This document shows positions 1-4,510 of a stretch of DNA of 6,811 nt, one piece after another. This stretch comes from Thermotogae bacterium (GTDB lineage Bacteria; Thermotogota; Thermotogae; Petrotogales; Kosmotogaceae), in NCBI GenBank assembly GCA_003643975.1, contig QNAR01000094.1:1-6811 (forward strand), given 5' to 3'. Under the pieces are notes generated by a model. That model was given only the letters and a program-made list of their open reading frames with translations, did no database searches and was not told the origin of the DNA. How positions within the stretch are numbered: position 1 is the stretch's first letter; each line of letters opens with the position of its first letter. The position numbers and the translations under genes are program-made.

Positions 1-93
1 ATAAGCCACCATACTACCAACAGAGTTTATAACAGGATTTTTAAGTGTTGGTAATGAAACAATCTCTTCAATAGTGAAATATCCGTTTTTCAT
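1..93 (-). CDS. Probable S9-family peptidase, N-terminal fragment
   Basis: Partial gene running off the left edge; only the first 31 codons are present, from an ATG at 93. A clear ribosome binding site (AGGGGAG, 100-106) lies 6 bases upstream, which supports this start. The peptide begins MKNGYFTIEEIVSLPTL and continues with a pattern N-P-x-I-x-x-x-G-x-x-V-A-Y. This resembles the first beta-propeller strand of S9 acylaminoacyl/prolyl oligopeptidase-type peptidases, where it usually reads P-x-I-S-P-D-G-x-x-V-A-Y. Here the usual SPDG is replaced by NSVG. Family members are cytosolic serine hydrolases that trim peptides, with the catalytic domain at the C-terminus, which is not visible here. No signal peptide is seen. 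The reading frame and start are fairly sure; the family assignment rests on a short motif and could be wrong, since other TolB-like propeller proteins start similarly. Confidence 0.55.
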   Translation of the reverse strand, partial: MKNGYFTIEEIVSLPTLKNPVINSVGSMVAY

Positions 94-204
94 TCACTTC
101 TCCCCTCATTTTCAACGAGTTCATTCTATTCTGAAGAAGCGTAATCACATATTCAGCACAGAATTCTAGATGCACCAAAATTGCTGAAATGTTTGAACCA
201 TAAA
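94..204. other. Intergenic region before the S9-like gene
   Basis: About 110 bases between the small Cys/His gene and the S9-like gene. I see no hairpin followed by a T-run on the minus strand, so no intrinsic terminator is evident. A possible -10 hexamer TAGAAT lies at 123-128 (minus strand) but has no good -35 about 17 bases upstream. I found no GG-N10-GC sigma-54 signature. The S9-like gene may therefore be read from upstream genes or from a weak local promoter. Confidence 0.3.
100..106 (-). promoter_or_regulatory. Ribosome binding site of the S9-like gene
   Basis: AGGGGAG on the minus strand, 6 bases before the ATG at 93. It fixes the start of a gene of which only 31 codons are in the window. 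Confidence 0.65.
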
Positions 205-399
205 TTACTCTTCCAGGACTTCATATGGCCAAAAATTTTCGTCAAATGCTCTACAAGCGCGACCAGGTTTTTTATATTCAGCAGGGTTCTTTTTTCTTCC
301 ATCCGAATACGCACAGCTACTGCAAAAATGTTTGCCACTGACGATCGGGTTTCCCCATGTACTGTTTTTCAACTTCTCATATTTAATCTTGCTACTCAT
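205..399 (-). CDS. Small Cys/His protein, 64 aa, unknown function
   Basis: I do not recognise this protein. The ATG at 399 is the first start after an in-frame stop (403-405), and the ORF ends with TAA at 205-207. The sequence is hydrophilic, with a basic N-terminal half and an acidic C-terminus ending in EVLEE. It carries His24, Cys26, Cys29 and Cys49, in the pattern H-x-C-x2-C-x19-C. This could form one small metal site (zinc or iron), but that is inference. Aromatic residues cluster near the end (F56, W57, Y59). No membrane segment or signal peptide is visible. The ribosome binding site is weak (purine-rich GATGAG stretch). It lies in the same direction as the upstream activator gene (72-base gap) and the downstream S9-like gene (111-base gap), which favours a real gene. 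Overlapping ORFs on both strands look like shadows because they lack organised motifs. It may also be a chance ORF. Confidence 0.5.
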   Translation of the reverse strand: MSSKIKYEKLKNSTWGNPIVSGKHFCSSCAYSDGRKKNPAEYKKPGRACRAFDENFWPYEVLEE

Positions 400-471
400 A
401 ACTCATCTCATCTTCGCTCTACCAATTGTCGCTCTATCATTCCTTGCCCTATTATTAGAACGTAGCGTTTC
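400..471. other. Intergenic region with an 8-base direct repeat
   Basis: The 72 bases between the activator stop and the small-protein start hold two copies of TAGAGCGA on the minus strand (429-436 and 414-421), 15 bases apart start to start and flanking a CAATTG palindrome. A tiny AACG/CGTT inverted repeat lies just after the activator stop but has no T-run, so I do not call a terminator. No convincing promoter is seen. Confidence 0.3.
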
Positions 472-2160
472 CTAAATCCCATATTTCTCAATCTTATAAT
501 AAAGAGCCCTTATGCTGATTCCAAGTTCCTTTGCCGCTTCAGTCTTGTTTCCAGAATGTTTTTTCAGAGTTTCTAATATAATCTGCTTTTCGTATTCCGC
601 AATGAGCTCTGAGAGCCTTCCGGTTTTCACAGAAGCACTGGTACCTGTGGGCTTTGTCAGTTCAGGCAAGTGTTCCTTTTTTATGACTCGTTCTTGAGGT
701 TCCATGTTGATCATAGAACGTCCCAGCACATTTTCCAGCTCCCTTACATTGCCGGGCCACGAGTAGTTCATCAATATCTTGAGTGCATCGGGTTCTATGT
801 CTTCCACCATGCGTCCATATTCCTGATTCAATTTCATGATCACAACTCTCGTAATTTCGGGAATATCTTCGATATGCTCGGAAAGGGGAGGAATGATAAT
901 TGGCACTACATTTAACCTGTAATAAAGATCCGCGAGGAATTTCTTTTCCTCAACCAATCTTTCAAGGTCGAGGTTAGTGGCAGCGATCACCCTTACATCG
1001 AGCTTTATTGGCTTTGTAGAACCAAGAGGGGTTATTTCTTTGTCCTGAAGAAACCTGAGAAATTTTGATTGAATGGCGATATCCATTTTGCCTATTTCAT
1101 CCAGAAAAAGAGTCCCCTTATCAGCCTCTATGAGAAGCCCTCTTTTGCCGCCTTTTTTGGCACCGGTAAAGGCTCCTTCTCTGTAACCGAAAAGTTCAGA
1201 TTCCAGAATGCTTTCCGGTAGTGCTGCACAGTTGACACTGACAAAACTGTTTTTGGCTCTATCACTAGCATTGTGAATAGCATGGGCAAAGAGTTCCTTG
1301 CCGGTACCGCTCGGTCCCCTAAGCAAGACCGTCATTCTTGTTCTGGCCACTCTTTTCGCTTGTTCGATTGCCACTTTCAATTTCGGTGACGAACCGGCAA
1401 TATCGTCAAAATTGTAGCGTGCCTTGACATATCTGAGTATCCTGCGAGTATCTTCCAGCTCATTGGCAAGCCTTTCAATTTCAGAGATATCGTGTTTCAC
1501 CCCAACACTACCTTTGCATTCACCCTTAACAAATAGCGGGGTTATATTAACGATTACTTCCTTTCGAGCCGGACCCACTTTTAACCTGGCGTTGTATATA
1601 GGCTTTCTAGTTCTTGCTACTTCGATATGCAGAGAAGAGCCTTCCGCAATATCTACTGTGGCGAGCTTTCCAACTACATCCTTTGGACTCATCCCCGTTA
1701 TACGGGTATAGGCTTTGTTAACAAGTACAATACGGCCTTTGTCATCTGCAACTGAAATGGCATCATGGGTAGAATCAATAATGGCTGTCAAAAGAGCCTC
1801 GATCTCCTTTAAATTTGTGACCTCTTCGGCCATCTTTTGAACTGTGGTTATATCACGAAAGACAGCCATTACTGCATAAACTGAGCCATTTTCTGATTTT
1901 AGTGGGATTCTTGAAGTTACAATCGTTTTCTGGTTTAAATTTTGTATTTTGTCGTATTCAGGCTCACCGGTTTTCAGGACAATATGCAGTCGAGTGTTTG
2001 GTATAGTTCCAAGGACTGGCTTCCCGATCACTTCCTCTTTTTTCAAATCGAGTATTCGACAGGCTTCATCGTTAATAAGAATGATTATTCCATTGGAATC
2101 TATAACTAGCACAGCTTCCACTAATGAATTAACTATCTCCTCAAATAAATGTTCGTTCAT
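472..2160 (-). CDS. PAS-PAS sigma-54-type transcriptional activator
   Basis: Cytosolic bacterial enhancer-binding protein of 562 residues. Such proteins use ATP hydrolysis to open promoters bound by RNA polymerase carrying sigma-54 (RpoN). Domains in order: PAS 1 at about 5-105; a short helical linker; PAS 2 at about 122-228; a probable coiled linker (229-245); the AAA+ domain at about 250-480; and a Fis-type helix-turn-helix at about 518-562 (N-K-T-E-A-A-K-E-L-G-I then R-A-L-Y-Y-K-I). Walker A is GPSGTGKE (282-289), the sigma-54 contact loop GAFTGA is intact (329-334), Walker B is GTLFLDEI (349-356), sensor I is around Asn396, and sensor II is WPGNVREL (468-475, Arg473). Oddities: FLADLYYRLN (408-417) has Leu409 where the family normally has Arg in F-R-x-D-L, and PPLSEH (424-429) replaces the usual PPLRER. 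There is no response-regulator receiver, so the PAS domains probably sense a small ligand directly; which one is unknown. The gene starts one base after the ksgA stop and is probably coupled to it. The class is very sure; target genes cannot be told. Confidence 0.93.
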   Translation of the reverse strand: MNEHLFEEIVNSLVEAVLVIDSNGIIILINDEACRILDLKKEEVIGKPVLGTIPNTRLHIVLKTGEPEYDKIQNLNQKTIVTSRIPLKSENGSVYAVMAVFRDITTVQKMAEEVTNLKEIEALLTAIIDSTHDAISVADDKGRIVLVNKAYTRITGMSPKDVVGKLATVDIAEGSSLHIEVARTRKPIYNARLKVGPARKEVIVNITPLFVKGECKGSVGVKHDISEIERLANELEDTRRILRYVKARYNFDDIAGSSPKLKVAIEQAKRVARTRMTVLLRGPSGTGKELFAHAIHNASDRAKNSFVSVNCAALPESILESELFGYREGAFTGAKKGGKRGLLIEADKGTLFLDEIGKMDIAIQSKFLRFLQDKEITPLGSTKPIKLDVRVIAATNLDLERLVEEKKFLADLYYRLNVVPIIIPPLSEHIEDIPEITRVVIMKLNQEYGRMVEDIEPDALKILMNYSWPGNVRELENVLGRSMINMEPQERVIKKEHLPELTKPTGTSASVKTGRLSELIAEYEKQIILETLKKHSGNKTEAAKELGISIRALYYKIEKYGI

Positions 2161-2161
2161 T

Positions 2162-2971
2162 TTACCACCTTTTCAGTATGTGATATAAGTCGATGAACAT
2201 CTCCGGGGAAAGCTCCTCCGCTCTTATATTTTCGCTCAAGCCAGCTTCTTTTAAAAACTTCCCTACATCTGGAATAAGGCTTTTAAGATTGTTCTTGAGC
2301 TTCTTTCTTCTTTGAGCAAATGAAGACCTAACGAAGGCTCGAAATTTATTCCTTTCCTCATATGAAATCTTGGGTGAAGTTAAAGGCTCGAGTTTTATTA
2401 CGGAAGAGTCCACTCCAGGTATGGGGAAAAAATTTTTCTTCGAGACATCGAAGAGTTTTGTAACTCTTGAAAAGGCGGAAATGGAAACGGTGAGAGCACC
2501 ATAGGACTTTGTACTGGGTTTAGCCAGTAGTCTTTCAGCGTATTCTTTTTGAACCATAAGCAGGGCTTCTTTGAATGTTGGTGAGTCGAACATAATTTTT
2601 TCAATAATGGGTGATGTGATGTAATAGGGAACATTGGCTACAAAGAAGAGATTTCCTTCAATCTGTAATGTAGAAAGGTTCGCTTTCAAGAAATCTTGGA
2701 ACAGCAGTTGTAGATTGTCATATTTTTTCAGACGAAAAAGGATAGGTTCAAGCTTTTTGTCAATCTCATATGCTATTACTTTCCTGGCTTTTTTTGCAAG
2801 TAGTTCAGTAAGTACCCCTGCACCAACCCCTATTTCTACAACGGTATCGGCGGTAGTCAGACTACAAAATTTTATAATTTTGGCAGGGATGGCTTTGTTT
2901 AACAGAAAGTTCTGGCCCAATGAACGCTTCAACGAAATTCCATGGGCTTGTAGATTTTTTCTGAGGTCCAT
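2162..2971 (-). CDS. rsmA (ksgA): 16S rRNA (adenine1518/1519-N6)-dimethyltransferase
   Basis: RsmA/KsgA adds two methyl groups to each of two adjacent adenines in the 3' terminal helix of 16S rRNA, using S-adenosylmethionine, as a late check in small-subunit assembly. The 269-residue length is typical. The N-terminal SLGQNFL (17-23) is a family hallmark. The SAM-binding motif I is VEIGVGAG (45-52), with acidic Glu69 in AYEID at the end of the next strand. The catalytic motif IV is NVPYYI (113-118), the usual form being N-L/I-P-Y-x-I. F-F-P-I-P-G-V-D-S-S (181-190) is the family's FxPxPxVDS motif, and QRRKKLKNNL (220-229) with the R-A-E-E-L-S-P-E tail complete the match. The start at ATG 2971 is backed by a strong GGAGGT 6 bases upstream. 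It lies just downstream of a tRNA-Ser and its terminator, and one base before the activator gene. In some bacteria loss of this enzyme gives kasugamycin resistance. Confidence 0.97.
   Translation of the reverse strand: MDLRKNLQAHGISLKRSLGQNFLLNKAIPAKIIKFCSLTTADTVVEIGVGAGVLTELLAKKARKVIAYEIDKKLEPILFRLKKYDNLQLLFQDFLKANLSTLQIEGNLFFVANVPYYITSPIIEKIMFDSPTFKEALLMVQKEYAERLLAKPSTKSYGALTVSISAFSRVTKLFDVSKKNFFPIPGVDSSVIKLEPLTSPKISYEERNKFRAFVRSSFAQRRKKLKNNLKSLIPDVGKFLKEAGLSENIRAEELSPEMFIDLYHILKRW
2164..2171 (-). promoter_or_regulatory. Ribosome binding site of the activator, inside ksgA end
   Basis: AAGGTGGT on the minus strand lies within the last codons of ksgA and ends 3 bases before the ATG at 2160. 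It touches the ksgA stop codon (2162-2164), so a ribosome finishing ksgA would be in place to restart. This supports the chosen start and translational coupling. Confidence 0.55.
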
Positions 2972-2977
2972 AATTTT

Positions 2978-2983
2978 ACCTCC
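2978..2983 (-). promoter_or_regulatory. Ribosome binding site of ksgA
   Basis: GGAGGT on the minus strand, 6 bases before the ATG at 2971. It lies only 5 bases after the T-run of the tRNA terminator, so the 5' leader of ksgA is essentially the terminator hairpin itself. Confidence 0.85.
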
Positions 2984-2988
2984 AACAG

Positions 2989-3013
2989 AAAAAACCGGGG
3001 TATCGCTACCCCG
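2989..3013 (-). terminator. Intrinsic terminator after tRNA-Ser
   Basis: On the minus strand a 7-bp stem CGGGGTA/TACCCCG (3013-3007 with 3002-2996) closes a GCGA loop, a GNRA-type tetraloop. One G then six T (2994-2989) follow. The shape and T-run fit a Rho-independent terminator for the tRNA gene, whose CCA end lies 10 bases upstream. On the plus strand the same hairpin is followed only by TTTC, so it would be a poor terminator in that direction. It is oddly placed, because ksgA begins right after it. Confidence 0.75.
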
Positions 3014-3023
3014 TTTCTAATCC

Positions 3024-3114
3024 TGGCGGAGAGAGTGGGATTTGAACCCACGGACGGGTTGTGCCCGTCACACGCTCTCCAGGCGTGCGCCTTCGACCGC
3101 TCGGCCATCTCTCC
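3024..3114 (-). tRNA. serT-like (tRNA-Ser GGA): tRNA-Ser (anticodon GGA)
   Basis: A 91-base class II tRNA including an encoded CCA (3026-3024) and G as discriminator base. The acceptor stem is GGAGAGA/TCTCTCC. The anticodon stem CACGC/GCGTG encloses the loop CTGGAGA (3082-3076), giving anticodon GGA at 3080-3078, which reads serine codons UCC and UCU. The long variable arm (GACGGG...CCCGTC) is typical of tRNA-Ser. The T arm is GTGGG-TTCAAAT-CCCAC. G in the discriminator position is the known identity base for SerRS. It has its own consensus promoter upstream and a terminator downstream. The isotype is well supported; the symbol is only a label. Confidence 0.97.
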
Positions 3115-3124
3115 AGATTTACAG

Positions 3125-3134
3125 TATAATTATA
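3125..3134. promoter_or_regulatory. Palindromic -10 box shared by divergent units
   Basis: TATAATTATA is its own reverse complement, so a perfect TATAAT is present on each strand, overlapping by two bases. On the minus strand it has a perfect -35. On the plus strand no good -35 is present 16-18 bases upstream (that stretch is the tRNA 5' end), so a plus start near 3137 for glmM-uvrA is possible but weakly supported. No better promoter for glmM is seen in 3115-3196. Confidence 0.4.
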
Positions 3135-3157
3135 TAAGTAACCGAAGAACTTGTCAA
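3129..3157 (-). promoter_or_regulatory. Consensus sigma-70 promoter for tRNA-Ser
   Basis: On the minus strand the -35 TTGACA (3157-3152) and the -10 TATAAT (3134-3129) both match consensus perfectly, with an ideal 17-base spacer. Transcription should start near 3122, leaving a leader of about 8 bases before the mature tRNA 5' end at 3114. This is the only strong promoter seen for the minus-strand unit and may also feed ksgA and the activator by read-through. Confidence 0.88.
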
Positions 3158-3180
3158 CGCAAAAAGTAGATGAGCTTAAT

Positions 3181-3190
3181 GGAGAGGGGG
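3181..3190 (+). promoter_or_regulatory. Ribosome binding site of glmM
   Basis: The purine run GGAGAGGGGG ends 6 bases before the ATG at 3197. It selects that ATG over two earlier in-frame ATGs at 3170 and 3179, which lack a comparable site and would add residues before the conserved K-K-L-F-G-T-D-G start. Confidence 0.75.
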
Positions 3191-3196
3191 ATACAG

Positions 3197-4510
3197 ATGA
3201 AAAAGCTTTTTGGAACGGATGGTGTCCGGGGAATCATTAACGAGGAACTAACAGCTGAATTGGCCATGAAACTTGGGAATGCCGTTAGCCGCTACTTCCT
3301 TGGAAAGTATAACAAGTTGATCATAGCAAAAGACACGCGAGGATCAGGGGATTTGCTCGAAAGTGCTGTTGCGGCGGGCGCTGCGGCTGCTGGTATGGAT
3401 GTGGAATTAATAGGGATTGTCCCCACACCAACTCTTGCTTTCATCACTAAAGAGACCGGAACCATAGGGATTATGATCTCGGCTTCCCATAATCCGGCTG
3501 TTTACAATGGTATCAAGGTGCTTGAAAAGGGCATGAAAATCCCTGATGAAGCGGAAGTTGAGATCGAAGGCCTGATCGTAGAAAAGCCTTACCATTATTC
3601 AATCTATTCAGACGTTGGAAGGGTTGGATACAATCCTGGACTCCGGGATATGTATCTCCAATACGTGATAAATAAATACAAAAGTCGCCCTTTCCCCGAT
3701 GTAGAAGTGATCGTAGATGGTGCCAACGGCGCGATTTCTACTGTGATTAAAGAAGTTTACAACGCACTGGGAATCAATGCTGACTTCAGATATATCAATC
3801 CCAATGGAATTAACATAAATGATGGTTGTGGTTCTCTTCACCCACATGTCATCGGCGAAGAGCTAAAACCCGGGCAAATTGGCGTGTTATTTGACGGAGA
3901 TGCTGATAGGTGTCTTTTCGTGCTTGCGGGGAATCAACTCGTTGATGGTGACAAACTGATGGCTCTAAACGCCCATCATATGATGAAAAATGGAAGGTTA
4001 AAAAACAATACAGTCGTGGCAACGATAATGTCAAATCTGGGATTTGAGCGATTTCTTCAGGAGAAAGGCATTGAGTTGCTAAGAACAAAGGTGGGCGACA
4101 AATACGTCCTTGAGAAAATGCTTCAGACCGAGAGTGCTCTTGGTGGCGAGCAATCTGGGCATATTATTTTCCTTGACCTCAACACAACTGGTGATGGTTT
4201 GATAACTTCTCTTGAAACTTTCTCCTCTCTTGCGGATCTAGGAATAACACTTGAAGAATTTCACCAGAATTTCCCTGCGTATCCTCAGATTTTAAGAAAT
4301 GTTCCCGTCAGCGACAAGAAAAAAATCATGGACTGTGAGAGACTCAAAGAAGAGTTGGAAAATCTGAAATCAGATGATTTGAGAATAGTTTTAAGACCTT
4401 CCGGGACAGAGCCATATGTAAGGATAATGGTAGAGGGCGAAATAGAAGAAGTGGTAAACGCAGTTTGTGAAAGGCTTGTAGATCTTGTAGAGGAGTGTGC
4501 TAATGAGTAA
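3197..4510 (+). CDS. glmM: Phosphoglucosamine mutase
   Basis: GlmM converts glucosamine-6-phosphate to glucosamine-1-phosphate in the cytosol, the step before GlmU makes UDP-GlcNAc for peptidoglycan. The chosen start gives 437 residues, normal for the family, and begins MKKLFGTDGVRG, the hallmark N-terminus. The phosphoserine loop is ISASHNP (94-100), with Ser97 the expected phosphorylated residue. The metal-binding loop is DGDADR (233-238), the sugar-binding loop is GGEQSGH (316-322) and the phosphate-binding loop is RPSGTEP (400-406). N-D-G-C-G-S (208-213) and I-V-P-T-P-T-L (74-80) also match. All four domains of the alpha-D-phosphohexomutase fold are present and no key residue is missing. 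An in-frame ATG at 3170 would add nine unconserved residues. The 3' end overlaps uvrA by 8 bases, so the two are very probably one transcript. PNGM versus phosphomannomutase specificity is judged from the GlmM-type N-terminus and GEQSGH loop. Confidence 0.96.
   Translation: MKKLFGTDGVRGIINEELTAELAMKLGNAVSRYFLGKYNKLIIAKDTRGSGDLLESAVAAGAAAAGMDVELIGIVPTPTLAFITKETGTIGIMISASHNPAVYNGIKVLEKGMKIPDEAEVEIEGLIVEKPYHYSIYSDVGRVGYNPGLRDMYLQYVINKYKSRPFPDVEVIVDGANGAISTVIKEVYNALGINADFRYINPNGININDGCGSLHPHVIGEELKPGQIGVLFDGDADRCLFVLAGNQLVDGDKLMALNAHHMMKNGRLKNNTVVATIMSNLGFERFLQEKGIELLRTKVGDKYVLEKMLQTESALGGEQSGHIIFLDLNTTGDGLITSLETFSSLADLGITLEEFHQNFPAYPQILRNVPVSDKKKIMDCERLKEELENLKSDDLRIVLRPSGTEPYVRIMVEGEIEEVVNAVCERLVDLVEECANE
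4490..4495 (+). promoter_or_regulatory. Ribosome binding site of uvrA, inside glmM
   Basis: GAGGAG within the last codons of glmM, 7 bases before the uvrA ATG at 4503. The overlap and strong site suggest independent initiation plus coupling to glmM translation. Confidence 0.7.

Noticed and set aside
181..465. Plus-strand ORF of 94 codons and minus-strand ORF of 61 codons (153-338) around the small gene
   Set aside because: They overlap the better-supported 64-codon minus ORF, have no recognisable motif or good ribosome binding site, and look like shadow frames.
94..471. Possible sigma-54 (-24/-12) promoter controlled by the adjacent activator
   Set aside because: I scanned both intergenic gaps on the minus strand for GG-N10-GC and found no match at the right spacing; nearest cases were off by one to three bases.
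512..2188. Several plus-strand ORFs of 60-95 codons opposite the activator
   Set aside because: They are antisense to a full-length protein with every family motif and show no motif organisation of their own.
2996..3016. Hairpin at 2996-3013 as a plus-strand terminator
   Set aside because: On the plus strand it is followed by only three T and then C; there is no plus-strand gene ending before it. The minus-strand reading with six T fits the tRNA gene.
3151..3180. Plus-strand promoter for glmM from TTGTCA (3151-3156) with CTTAAT (3175-3180)
   Set aside because: Spacing is 18 and the -10 matches only four of six; the transcript would start within the ribosome binding site of glmM. TTGTCA is better explained as part of the minus-strand -35 region.
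3170..3196. Longer glmM start at ATG 3170 (or 3179)
   Set aside because: No good ribosome binding site precedes either ATG, and the added residues are not part of the conserved GlmM N-terminus; ATG 3197 has a strong purine-rich site at the right distance.
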